Shown here piece after piece: positions 33,852-42,659 of a DNA stretch of 42,659 bases. Under the pieces are notes generated by a model. The model ran no database searches. It worked only from the letters and a program-made list of their open reading frames with translations, and had not been told where the DNA came from. The DNA comes from Candidatus Kapaibacterium sp. (GTDB taxonomy: Bacteria; Bacteroidota; Ignavibacteria; Kapaibacteriales; Kapaibacteriaceae): NCBI GenBank assembly GCA_018882895.1, contig VERF01000016.1, positions 1 through 42,659 of the forward strand, given 5' to 3'. Every line of letters begins with the position of its first letter. The first letter of the stretch is position 1. The translations under genes were made by a program, and so were the position numbers.

Positions 33852-36377
33852 ATGAACACGACATCAATCTTGAAGGCTACACACATGAAGCGCGTTCTCA
33901 TTGCCTTGGCAACCCTTGCCTGCATCGGGTCGTCGGTCATGGCTCAGACGTATCGCCCCTTGACTGGCACACGGATGGTCTTGAACTCGGCATTCCCGAC
34001 AGGGGGCTCCTTGACGCTTCAAGCTAATCCGGGTGCGAGCTATACTCTGACGATGCCTTCGTCGGCACCAACCGGAAACTCCTTGTTGGCTAATGGTGCC
34101 GTACCCGGCACGATGGAGTGGAAAGCCCCCTTGGACATCTACCAGTTTACAAATGGCTTGACCGAGTCCGGAACCAGCACTGTTGAACTTGGTGGGACAT
34201 TAACGAAGAATACCACGATCGATGCCGCAACGCATACGTTGACGCTGCAGTCAGGACCTACAGGCATGGTCAATGTAAATGCTGACTTCCAAGTCACAGC
34301 TGACGATGGATCAATCAGCCTGAACGCTCCACAACAGGGCGTCAGCATTCAGGCAGCTACAAATTCGAGGCTTGGTGTTAAGACTGGACCCAACGAATCT
34401 TCCTTGTATCTCGACCCCTCCGGCGCGGAAATACGGATTGAGGATGCGGGGGCAACAAAGGCGAGTATGGCCTTGAGCTATGTTGGGCTCTCGAGTTCAT
34501 ACTCGCTTGAATGCGATGTAGTGGAGATCAGCACTCTCGGAGTAAATACGACCACGATCGGAAATGCTAACACAACCTTTTCTCTGATGTCTGACGGTTT
34601 GAACATTTCAAGTGCAGGTGTCATCAGTGATGCTGGTGGCGACGTGGTCTTGCTCGGCAATGTTGTGTCTTCTGCTCATGACACATACAATCTGGGCTCA
34701 AATCTGGTGCGTTGGCGAGACGTCTTCATTGGCCCATCATCACTCCACATCGGAACAGCATACGGCGCCACAGAGCTCCTTATCGGATACAGTGCGGGCA
34801 CTGGAACTGCATACTTCAATATTGATGCAAGCACAAATGCCTTTACCATTGATGCCGGTGATGGGATAACGGCAGGTCTGGGGCTGACTACCAATGGTTC
34901 CTTGACGGCCAACGGCAACGTGGCTCTTGGTTCAGATGCGAATGACCTTATCGCTGTCAACGGTGTTGTCTCTACCTCGTCATTGGTGTTTGAAGGATCG
35001 ACCGCGGATGCTAATGAGCTCACCCTGAGTATCACGAATCCCACAGCAGATCGCACGATAACATTCCCCAATGCGAGTGGCATTGTTTCTCTCGCGTCGA
35101 CCGATGGCAGCATGACAGTTGATAAGGACCTGACAGTTGGTGAAGATCTAGTTGTAACGGCAACAAGCTCCTTGCAAGGGGCGACCACGATCGGCAACGG
35201 AGATGGTACGGATATTTTGACCATCAATACGGACAATGCGACAGCTAACTTGGTTTTACAAGAACAGCAGATCAGCCGCACAGGTGGTCCAATCACCATC
35301 ACAGGCAGTGATGTCACCAATACCGAATCGTCACTATTAACTCTTGGAGGGGATGCTACCCTTGCTAATACTTCGGGCGGTGATGTGGTGATTACGGCCA
35401 CGAAGCCAGCCGGTCTCGGCGGAAAAGTTTCGATTGAAGCCGACCAGTCGGTGGAGATTGCGAATGACGAAGGTTCTGATGTAGCCTCGCTCAACCTTGA
35501 CGCCAGCACCAACGTCGAATTAATACAGAGCACTAATACTTGGGTTGGTTATCTGCTGATCGACCGAGCCACCAAAGGTGTTGAGCTCTCCTCATCGGAG
35601 TCTCCAAATGATGCTGTTTTAAGTCTCGATGCATCGTCGGGCACGGCATCAATCAGTGCATCAAGTACCGTGAACATCAATGCCGGTACGAACACGGGTG
35701 GAGTGACCATTGGTGGAAGCGCAGCTCAAACAATCGACATTGGTACTGGTGCTGCCGCAAAGACGGTCAGCCTCGGAAGCACGAATACAACAAGCACCAC
35801 CACGCTCAACTCCGGTTCGGGTGGTGTAAAGGTGAACGTCGATAACAACCAGCCAACGAACATCAACACCGGAACGAGCACAGGTGGAGTGACCATCGGT
35901 GGAAGCGCAGCCCAAACCATCGACATTGCTACTGGCGCAGGGAACAAGACGCTCAGCCTTGGAAGCACAGACGGGGCAAGCACCACCAAGCTCAACTCCG
36001 GTTCGGGTGGCGTAAAGGTGAACGTCGATAACAACCAGCCAACGAACATCAACACCGGTACAAGCACGGGTGCTGTTACCATTGGAAACACCAATACGAC
36101 GACTTCGGTCCTCGGAGGGTTGATTGTCTCGGTAAAGTCCGGCGCAGCGCCAATCAACGTTGACAACAACTCAGTGGTCATCGTTACCGGGGGATCGGTT
36201 AACGACGATGTAACTCTTCCTGCTGGAACTACTGGCCGTGTCGTGATCATTCGAAACGCCAGTATCGTCGATATCGATGTGGTCGACGCTGCTATCGCCC
36301 TGGTTCAGACGATCCCCGCCGGGCAGAACAGAACCTACATCTACGATGGAGCGGGTTGGGTGCAGATTGGTGACTGA
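33852..36377 (+). CDS. Exported fibre-like protein with 62-aa repeats (841 aa)
   Basis: Signal peptide ends near SSVMAQ (residue 32); ATG 33885 is an alternative start. The N-terminal part (TYRPLTGTRMVLNSAF, then SLTLQANPGASYTLTMPSSA) is related in style to the opening of the preceding fibre. The middle carries strands such as TTIGNANTTFSL and ISSAGVISDAGGDV that recur in the giant fibre. Near the end lie two perfect-period 62-aa repeats (GGVTIGGSAAQTIDI and NSGSGGVKVNVDNNQPTN) plus a partial third. The last 80 residues form a cap with VVIIRNASIVDIDVVDAA and YIYDGAGWVQIGD. It is 18 bp after the previous gene and is the last member of the apparent operon. Function unknown. Confidence 0.78.
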   Translation: MNTTSILKATHMKRVLIALATLACIGSSVMAQTYRPLTGTRMVLNSAFPTGGSLTLQANPGASYTLTMPSSAPTGNSLLANGAVPGTMEWKAPLDIYQFTNGLTESGTSTVELGGTLTKNTTIDAATHTLTLQSGPTGMVNVNADFQVTADDGSISLNAPQQGVSIQAATNSRLGVKTGPNESSLYLDPSGAEIRIEDAGATKASMALSYVGLSSSYSLECDVVEISTLGVNTTTIGNANTTFSLMSDGLNISSAGVISDAGGDVVLLGNVVSSAHDTYNLGSNLVRWRDVFIGPSSLHIGTAYGATELLIGYSAGTGTAYFNIDASTNAFTIDAGDGITAGLGLTTNGSLTANGNVALGSDANDLIAVNGVVSTSSLVFEGSTADANELTLSITNPTADRTITFPNASGIVSLASTDGSMTVDKDLTVGEDLVVTATSSLQGATTIGNGDGTDILTINTDNATANLVLQEQQISRTGGPITITGSDVTNTESSLLTLGGDATLANTSGGDVVITATKPAGLGGKVSIEADQSVEIANDEGSDVASLNLDASTNVELIQSTNTWVGYLLIDRATKGVELSSSESPNDAVLSLDASSGTASISASSTVNINAGTNTGGVTIGGSAAQTIDIGTGAAAKTVSLGSTNTTSTTTLNSGSGGVKVNVDNNQPTNINTGTSTGGVTIGGSAAQTIDIATGAGNKTLSLGSTDGASTTKLNSGSGGVKVNVDNNQPTNINTGTSTGAVTIGNTNTTTSVLGGLIVSVKSGAAPINVDNNSVVIVTGGSVNDDVTLPAGTTGRVVIIRNASIVDIDVVDAAIALVQTIPAGQNRTYIYDGAGWVQIGD
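35673..36080 (+). repeat. 186-bp tandem repeat (62 aa), two full copies and a partial third
   Basis: Units begin with AACATCAA at 35673, 35859 and 36045, exactly 186 bp apart. The second half of the first two units, encoding NSGSGGVKVNVDNNQPTN, is nearly identical in DNA. Confidence 0.9.
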
Positions 36378-36392
36378 TAACTGATCTGTGAG

Positions 36393-36420
36393 ACTGCATA
36401 CGTATTTATACGTCCGCAGT
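36393..36420 (+). terminator. Hairpin after the 841-aa fibre gene
   Basis: ACTGC (36393-36397) and ACGTAT (36400-36405) pair with ATACGT (36408-36413) and GCAGT (36416-36420), leaving a tiny TT-centred loop and one 2x2 mismatch. It lies 16 bp after the stop codon and is followed by TATCTT rather than a full T-run. A terminator for the fibre operon is the likely reading. Confidence 0.55.
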
Positions 36421-36490
36421 TATCTTGCGCTACACGTGGCAGAAATGAGGAAAAGTTTGGGATTGACCGCGATGTTTTCCACACGAACCC

Positions 36491-36498
36491 TATATTTG
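36491..36498 (+). promoter_or_regulatory. Candidate TAnnTTTG promoter element for the SprB-like adhesin
   Basis: TATATTTG matches the Bacteroidota -7 consensus. A TTG at 36463-36465 lies 25 nt upstream, somewhat too far for the usual -33 element. A GC hairpin (CCCC/GGGG, 36507-36520) follows and would be at the start of the leader. The SD AAGGA lies 7 nt before the ATG. Confidence 0.35.
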
Positions 36499-36576
36499 CT
36501 GTCCGTCCCCTGGGGAGGGGCTTCCAAATCTTCGAACGAAAAAACTGATTTACTTCTTCAACGCAAGGATCGCGTC

Positions 36577-39500
36577 ATGGCGATGTTTCGTACCCTTTTC
36601 ATGCTCTGCGGTATCATGGCCGCAGCCATGTCACTTTCTGCACAAACCACATGGTACGTGCGTGCAAACGGTGCGGCTGGGAACACCGGTCTAGCAGCTA
36701 ACAATGCCTTCCGCCAGATCGAGAATATCACGGCTTTGGCTGACGGGGATGTCATTGATATCGGCGCTGGCGACTTCGCGGGCGCAAACATTGCCGTTAG
36801 TGTGACCATTTCTGGCAGCAATGCCGGATTTGCGGGCTTTACGCAACCCGCCACTAATCTCGGACAGATCACTCTGACGGGCAACGACAAAACGTTGACG
36901 ATCGAGGGCGTACGGTGGTCCGGGGGCGTTGTGCCGGTTTCAGTTACCGGAACGGAGGCGATCGTAACGATCAGCAATTCCAAATTCGACGAGGCTGGGG
37001 CCATCACTGCAACTGCGGCGAATTGGAATGAGCTTTTGATCTCTAGTTCAACCTTTGATGGTGACATCGCCGGGGGGGTCGCTCCGATTGCCAACGCGAT
37101 CGTAGCCACAGGGCTTGACATCTTGAGTGTCTCCGAAAACACCTTCAGCGATTACACCCAGACCGCTGTGATCACCAATGGTGCCAACTCTAGCGTAACG
37201 ATCAAGAACAACGATTTCATCGGCAACAACTCATCAGGTGGAACAAACCAGGCCGCCGTCTCATACGAGGGCTCCTCGGCCACTGGAGCTGTTGCTGACA
37301 TCTTGTACAACCGATTTGACGGAAACAAGAATGGACTGGTGACGAGCGGAACTCTGACGTCGCTTATGGTTGCACGTTATAATATGTTCAGCAACACTGG
37401 AGCTGGATTCTATGCGATTAAGCGTTTGACGGGCAGTGGAACCCTTACGGCTTCATGTAATGCCTACGGCTCTAATGCCGCGGCTTCGACTGTGCGCGGA
37501 CTTCTCGACGGAACAATCTCAGCCCTTCCATACAACTATGCAGGAACAGACCAGTTCCCGGCTACGGTCGGGTTCGAACCCGTCGTGGCAGAACAATGTG
37601 CGGCCGACGGTCCAGTTCGTTCGTCAACCACCGAGGGCGCTGGTACGAGCTACTTCACGATCAGCGAAGCCATTTCGGCATCGGCATCCGGAGCAACGGT
37701 TCGGATCGGTCGGGATGTCTACAACGAGAACCTGTCGATCACCAAGAGGTTGTACCTATTTGCCTACTCAGATCAACCTGCATGGGCGAACAAGACTATT
37801 GATACAGCGGCCGACGGTCGTACGCGCGCCAACTGGGTTGACGTTACGGGTACGGTGACCATTACCTCTGTCGCCGATACAGTTTTGATTAAGGGGCTAA
37901 AATTCCGCCGTCCGGCCACTTCCGGTTCGACAAATGTCAATCTTTTGACATCCAACGCATCAAAGTACACTCTGATTCGCAACTGTTACTTTGATGTTTC
38001 AAGCGGAACGACGTTAACGTCCATTCCGTCGAATGGCGTGATTCATTCGGTTCGCGCCGGCGACCTAATCGTGGAGCAATGCCATGTAACTCGCCCTGGC
38101 TCCGATAAGTTTGCTCGTGCTGTCACGTTCGCCTCGGGCAATGGCTGCCGCGAAGTCAACATCGTCAACAATAATCTCTATGGAACCGTTCAGGTCAGTG
38201 GACTAAGTGCATTGTCGAACGTCTACATCCGCAACAACTACATTGAGAATGCAGGAATTGACGGTATTGCCGTGACGGGGAATTATGCCCGCACGCTGAA
38301 CATTCTGTTCAATACCATCGATCAGTCTCAAGAGAACGGCATCGCATTCAGGAATGGTGCGTCAATCGGCTCCAATCTGGCCAACATCCAGAATAACTTG
38401 ATCACGAATTCCGGCAAGTTAAACGGCTCTAGCAGTTTCGCGGCCATCAACATCGGTTCGTTGACAACCGGCGACAATCATCTCTACACGAACAACCTGC
38501 TTGGTGCTCAGCATGGATCGGCTTTGGCCTTCATCAACGGGCGCAGCACGTTCATTGCCAACGCGTCCTGTAACTGGTGGACTAACATCTCAGAGGACGT
38601 GATCGTGACGCGTCTCGGCGGAGTAGGAACTATCAATTACGACAACGGCACAGATGGATGGCTGAGCAGCAGTGGAAATAGTCGCACAGGTTCGGGAATC
38701 AACGGTTTCGAAGCTACCGGTACTTGTAGTGTCAGGTCGTTCACCATCACTCTGAACACCACGAACATCAGCTGTAACAATGCCAACAACGGCTCAATAG
38801 CTTCAAGCATCAGCCCGGGCACAGTACAGAGTTACCTGTGGTCGAACTCAGCAACAACGAGCTCCATCAGTGGGCTGTCAGCCAATACGTACTCAGTGAC
38901 CATCACGTCTACCACGGGTAATATCCGTTCGAAGACTGATGATGTCTACAATCCAACTGCCATCACTGCAGACGTCAGCAAGACAAACATTACATGCTTC
39001 ACGGCAACTGATGGAACGATCACCGTTAGCAACGCTGCCGGCGGCACTCATGCGGATATTGCTGGAGGCAGCCGCACATTCCACTACAGTTTGAAGCAGT
39101 CGGGAACAGGCACTGTCGTTCGTGCGCCGTCATCAACGAGTGCATTTACCGGGTTGGACGTTGGCGTGTATGAGGTGTTCGTTACAGCACTTGCGACGAC
39201 AAACGGAACGTCTGTCAACCCTGCTTGCGAAACGAAGATCGGCACAACGTACGAGGTCACACGTCCGGCGGCCGTTACGTCGAATATCACCGGAACGGCA
39301 ACGATCTGCACGGCGGGTTCGACCAATCTGTCAATTTCCTTCAATGGCGTTGCGCCATACACATTCAAGATCAATGATGGGGCTTCTCAAAATGCCCCCT
39401 CCAGCCCACATACTGTTACAGTTACGCCAGGTGCTACGACCACTTACACGGTTACTTCGGTAACGGACGCCAACGGCTGTTCTGCGCTGGAAGCGGACCG

Positions 39501-42500
39501 TACGGGCAGTGCGACTGTAACGATCAACATGGTTTCAGCAGGCGTGATCGCAGGATCGCAGACGATCTGCGCCGGCGATAACGCAGCAGCCTTTACCGAG
39601 CCGACGGTGGCATCAGGCACCGGCATTCTGTCGTATCAATGGCAGACGAATACCGATCTCACCACGGCAAACTGGACGAATGTCAGCGGAGCAACGTCGG
39701 CCACCTACGATGAGGGCACACTCTCAAACGATGTCCAGTATCGCCGTATCGTTACGAGCTCGCTCAATAGTGTTCAATGCTCGGCCGTCTCGAACGTGGT
39801 AACGGTGACGGTGAATAATGTGGAACCCGGTATCCACGCTCTGGCGATCGAGGGAAGCCAGACGATCTGCTCTGGTAGTGATCCGGTTGCATTCACATCC
39901 ACAGGCGGTGCAGTCGGAGATGGCGACATTACGTATCAATGGCAGTTGAACACCAACATCGGTTCTCCAAGTTGGAGTAACATCAACGCAGCAACGGGTC
40001 TGACGTATGATGCACCTGTACTTACGGATGATGCGCAGTATCGTCGTGTGGCCACGAGTGCCCTTAACAGCGTTTCCTGTTCGGTAGCGTCGAACGTGCT
40101 CACAGTAACGGTAAACAACCTTTCCGAAGGTGCAATCTCCGGTAACCAGACGATCTGTGAACAGGCTGATCCGGTGGCGTTTACGTCCACAACAGCTGCT
40201 TCGGGTGACGGCCCGATTACGTATCAGTGGCAGCTTAACACGAACATTGGCACCCCTAGCTGGGGTAACATCGATGGTGCAACGCTGGCAACGTACGATG
40301 CTGGCACTTTGACGGCTGATGCCCAATACCGACGCATTGCAACGAGCACACTCAATTCCCTTGCTTGTAGTGCGGTTTCAAATACACTGACCGTTACGGT
40401 TAACAACCTGAATGCTGGCAGCATCACCGGAGAACAGACCATTTGTAACGGTGCAACACCGGCTACAATCGGCAATGGGACTTCTGCAACGGGCGATGGT
40501 ACGATCACGTTCAGGTGGCAGTATAGCCCAAGCGCAATGGATCATGACTGGGCTAATGTTTTAAACGAATCTGCCGCGACATATTCACCGGCTGCAATGT
40601 ATGCATCCATGTATTTCAGACGCGGGGCTACAAGTACGCTCAGCGGTGTGCCATGCACGAAGTACACTGATCCAATCAGGATTACGGTTCAGAGCGTCCC
40701 AACGGCAGGCGTGATCGCCGGAGCGCAGACGATCTGTAACGGTGGCAATCCAGCCGCGTTCACTAGCACAACCAACGGCGATGGCTCGGGAACGATCACG
40801 TATCGCTGGGAATCTTCGACCAACGGCACAACTTGGACGTCGATTAGCGGCGAATCGGCATCGACGTATGACGTGCCGGCAGGTCTGACGACCACGACGC
40901 AGTATCGTCGTACGACGATCAGCACACTCAACAGTGTTGCCTGTGAGTCGGTGCCGACGGCTTCCATCACAGTCACAGTACAGAGCGTCCCAACGGCCGG
41001 CGTGATTGCCGCAGCGCAGACGATCTGTAACGGTGGCAATCCTGCAGCCTTCACAAGCACAACCGACGGCACCGGATCGGGAACGATCACGTATCGCTGG
41101 GAGTCTTCGACGGACGGAACAAATTGGGCTGCGATCAGTGGCGAATCGGCATCGACGTATGACGTGCCTGCAGATCTGACGACCACAACACACTATCGTC
41201 GCACGACGATCAGCACACTCAACAGCGTTGCCTGCGAATCCGTCCCAACAGCTTCCATCACAGTCACGGTTCAGAGCGTTCCAACGGCAGGCGTGATCGC
41301 CGGAGCGCAGACGATCTGTAACGGTGGCAACCCTGCAGCCTTCACAAGCACAACCGACGGCACGGGATCGGGAACGACGATCGCCTATCGCTGGGAGTCA
41401 TCAACGGACGGAACAAATTGGGCTGCGATCAGCGGTGCGACAGGTGCGACCTATGACGCCCCTTCGGGTTTAACAACCACCACGCACTATCGTCGTACGA
41501 CAATCAGCACGCAAAACGGTGTTGCTTGCGAATCCGTCCCTACAGCTTCCATCACAGTCACAGTTCAGAGCGTTCCAACGGCCGGCGCTATTGCCGGAGC
41601 ACAGACGATCTGTAACGGCGGCAATCCTGCAGCATTTTCGAGCACGACCGACGGCACGGGATCGGGAACGATCACGTACCGCTGGGAATCTTCAATCAAC
41701 GGCACAACTTGGACGCCGATCAGCGGCGAGTCGGCATCAACGTATGACGTGCCTGAAGGTCTGACGACCACAACACACTATCGTCGTACAACGATCAGCA
41801 CGCAAAACAGTGTTGCCTGCGAATCCGTCCCGACGGCTTCCATCACAGTCACAGTTCAGAGCGTCCCAACGGCCGGCGTCATCGCCGCAGCCCAGACGAT
41901 CTGTAACGGTGGTGATCCGGCCGCATTCACCAGCACAACTGCTGGAACGGGTGACGGAGACATCACGTATCGCTGGGAGTCTTCAACGAACGGAACAACC
42001 TGGAGTACGATCGGCGGTGCCACGAGTGCAACGTACGATGTCTCATCAGGATTGACGACCACGACACAGTATCGTCGTGTGACGATCAGCACGCTCAACA
42101 GTGTTGCCTGCGAATCCGTCCCGACGGCTTCCATCACAGTCACAGTACAGAGCGTCCCAACGGCCGGCGTGATTGCCGCAGCCCAGACGATCTGTAACGG
42201 CGGCGACCCTGCAGCCTTCACCAGCACAACCGATGGTGCGGGATCGGGAACGATCACGTACCGCTGGGAATCTTCGACCAACGGAACCGATTGGACGCCA
42301 ATCGCCAGCCAAACGGCATCGACATATGATGTGCCGGCAGGTCTGTTGACCACAACACACTATCGTCGCACAACGATCAGCACGCAAAACAGTGTTGCCT
42401 GCGAATCCGTCCCGACGGCTTCAGTGATTGTCACGGTACGCCCACAGTTCACGGCGGGTGCAATCGCAACAACAGGTCAAACGATCTGCTATGCCGGTAC

Positions 42501-42659
42501 AGCTTCGGAAATCGGAAGTCAGACGGCATCCAGCGGTGGCGATGGCACGATCACCTACTCATGGCGCTCGTCTGCCGACAACTACGAAGCAGCAATTGGT
42601 GGTGCAACCTCTGCCACCTACACGCCACCGGCAGGATTGACAACGACAACCAGCTACCG
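36577..42659 (+). CDS. Large SprB-like/beta-helix surface adhesin, N-terminal part (runs off the right edge)
   Basis: The frame is open for 2,027 codons to the window edge. Signal peptide 1-23 (LSAQ). Residues 24-725 look like right-handed beta-helix: the opening TTWYVRANGAAGNTGL and repeated N-rich strands such as VTIKNNDFIGNN and VNIVNNNLYG. Residues about 725-905 contain SprB-type repeats (ISCNNANNGSIA and ITCFTATDGTITV). From residue 986 there are at least ten Ig-like units of about 97 aa marked by GVIAGAQTICNGG and ITYRWESSTNGTTW, each with two conserved Cys. SprB of Flavobacterium is the T9SS-dependent gliding adhesin, so an adhesive, possibly motility-related surface role is plausible. 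The C-terminus, where a sorting tail should lie, is not visible. A preceding hairpin separates it from the fibre operon. Confidence 0.82.
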   Translation, partial: MAMFRTLFMLCGIMAAAMSLSAQTTWYVRANGAAGNTGLAANNAFRQIENITALADGDVIDIGAGDFAGANIAVSVTISGSNAGFAGFTQPATNLGQITLTGNDKTLTIEGVRWSGGVVPVSVTGTEAIVTISNSKFDEAGAITATAANWNELLISSSTFDGDIAGGVAPIANAIVATGLDILSVSENTFSDYTQTAVITNGANSSVTIKNNDFIGNNSSGGTNQAAVSYEGSSATGAVADILYNRFDGNKNGLVTSGTLTSLMVARYNMFSNTGAGFYAIKRLTGSGTLTASCNAYGSNAAASTVRGLLDGTISALPYNYAGTDQFPATVGFEPVVAEQCAADGPVRSSTTEGAGTSYFTISEAISASASGATVRIGRDVYNENLSITKRLYLFAYSDQPAWANKTIDTAADGRTRANWVDVTGTVTITSVADTVLIKGLKFRRPATSGSTNVNLLTSNASKYTLIRNCYFDVSSGTTLTSIPSNGVIHSVRAGDLIVEQCHVTRPGSDKFARAVTFASGNGCREVNIVNNNLYGTVQVSGLSALSNVYIRNNYIENAGIDGIAVTGNYARTLNILFNTIDQSQENGIAFRNGASIGSNLANIQNNLITNSGKLNGSSSFAAINIGSLTTGDNHLYTNNLLGAQHGSALAFINGRSTFIANASCNWWTNISEDVIVTRLGGVGTINYDNGTDGWLSSSGNSRTGSGINGFEATGTCSVRSFTITLNTTNISCNNANNGSIASSISPGTVQSYLWSNSATTSSISGLSANTYSVTITSTTGNIRSKTDDVYNPTAITADVSKTNITCFTATDGTITVSNAAGGTHADIAGGSRTFHYSLKQSGTGTVVRAPSSTSAFTGLDVGVYEVFVTALATTNGTSVNPACETKIGTTYEVTRPAAVTSNITGTATICTAGSTNLSISFNGVAPYTFKINDGASQNAPSSPHTVTVTPGATTTYTVTSVTDANGCSALEADRTGSATVTINMVSAGVIAGSQTICAGDNAAAFTEPTVASGTGILSYQWQTNTDLTTANWTNVSGATSATYDEGTLSNDVQYRRIVTSSLNSVQCSAVSNVVTVTVNNVEPGIHALAIEGSQTICSGSDPVAFTSTGGAVGDGDITYQWQLNTNIGSPSWSNINAATGLTYDAPVLTDDAQYRRVATSALNSVSCSVASNVLTVTVNNLSEGAISGNQTICEQADPVAFTSTTAASGDGPITYQWQLNTNIGTPSWGNIDGATLATYDAGTLTADAQYRRIATSTLNSLACSAVSNTLTVTVNNLNAGSITGEQTICNGATPATIGNGTSATGDGTITFRWQYSPSAMDHDWANVLNESAATYSPAAMYASMYFRRGATSTLSGVPCTKYTDPIRITVQSVPTAGVIAGAQTICNGGNPAAFTSTTNGDGSGTITYRWESSTNGTTWTSISGESASTYDVPAGLTTTTQYRRTTISTLNSVACESVPTASITVTVQSVPTAGVIAAAQTICNGGNPAAFTSTTDGTGSGTITYRWESSTDGTNWAAISGESASTYDVPADLTTTTHYRRTTISTLNSVACESVPTASITVTVQSVPTAGVIAGAQTICNGGNPAAFTSTTDGTGSGTTIAYRWESSTDGTNWAAISGATGATYDAPSGLTTTTHYRRTTISTQNGVACESVPTASITVTVQSVPTAGAIAGAQTICNGGNPAAFSSTTDGTGSGTITYRWESSINGTTWTPISGESASTYDVPEGLTTTTHYRRTTISTQNSVACESVPTASITVTVQSVPTAGVIAAAQTICNGGDPAAFTSTTAGTGDGDITYRWESSTNGTTWSTIGGATSATYDVSSGLTTTTQYRRVTISTLNSVACESVPTASITVTVQSVPTAGVIAAAQTICNGGDPAAFTSTTDGAGSGTITYRWESSTNGTDWTPIASQTASTYDVPAGLLTTTHYRRTTISTQNSVACESVPTASVIVTVRPQFTAGAIATTGQTICYAGTASEIGSQTASSGGDGTITYSWRSSADNYEAAIGGATSATYTPPAGLTTTTSY
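39532..42659 (+). repeat. Tandem Ig-like repeats of about 291 bp in the adhesin gene (10 units plus a partial one)
   Basis: Unit starts: 39532, 39820, 40120, 40408 (diverged, 288-300 bp), then 40699, 40990, 41281, 41575, 41866, 42157 (291 or 294 bp, very similar in DNA) and 42448 (diverged, cut by the window edge). The one 294-bp unit has a single extra codon. Identity rises sharply from 40699 on, suggesting recent expansion or gene conversion. Confidence 0.9.

Noticed and set aside
13249-36377. Prophage or tailocin
   Set aside because: Only fibre-like sequence is present. No capsid, portal, terminase, sheath, baseplate, lysis or integrase gene is seen, and every fibre has a signal peptide.
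37436-42640. Several open frames on both strands inside the adhesin region
   Set aside because: The continuous frame from 36577 to the window edge carries the signal peptide and all domain patterns; the others are shadows produced by the repeats.

Overview
The window looks like a chromosome segment from the Bacteroidota/Chlorobiota (FCB) group. The closest feel is an Ignavibacteria- or Kapabacteria-like lineage, but this is inferred from gene content because no search was possible. The clues are the gene order rplM-rpsI-rpsB-tsf-pyrH-frr, type IX secretion (T9SS) C-terminal tails of the YPNPF kind, SprB-like and IgGFc-binding-like surface domains, and exported proteins that open with an SYQGLL-type N-terminal domain. 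Clear Shine-Dalgarno (SD) sites precede many genes.

Layout. 1-985 (minus) is the N-terminal part of a secreted IgGFc-binding-domain protein that runs off the left edge. 1136-12505 (plus) is a compact housekeeping block: a transketolase split into two genes, with a REP-like palindromic element and a heptamer tandem repeat between the halves; a CCA-adding-type nucleotidyltransferase; a gamma-carbonic-anhydrase-like protein; a small two-helix membrane protein; a Memo-family (AmmeMemoRadiSam B) protein; ribosomal proteins L13 and S9; S2, EF-Ts, UMP kinase and ribosome recycling factor; a secreted thioredoxin-fold protein; and QueC. Many neighbours are joined by 1-4 nt overlaps or very short gaps.

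12653-36377 (plus) is a surface-fibre locus and the most striking part of the window. It holds two copies of a pair made of a small T9SS-tailed protein (186 and about 183 aa) followed directly by a fibre-like protein: 682 aa with a phage tail-collar-like tip, and 4,719 aa, encoded by a single 14.2-kb gene. Two more fibre-like proteins (1,154 and 841 aa) follow. All six have Sec-type signal peptides. The fibres are built from shared short beta-rich repeats that resemble phage tail-fibre sequence, yet no capsid, tail, portal, integrase or lysis gene is present. I read this as a secreted, bacterial-encoded multi-fibre system of unknown function.

36577-42659 (plus, open at the right edge) is the start of a large SprB-like adhesin: a right-handed beta-helix region, SprB-type repeats, then at least ten Ig-like units of about 97 aa, the last six nearly uniform at 291-294 bp. 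No tRNA, rRNA, CRISPR array, integrase or transposase gene was recognised.
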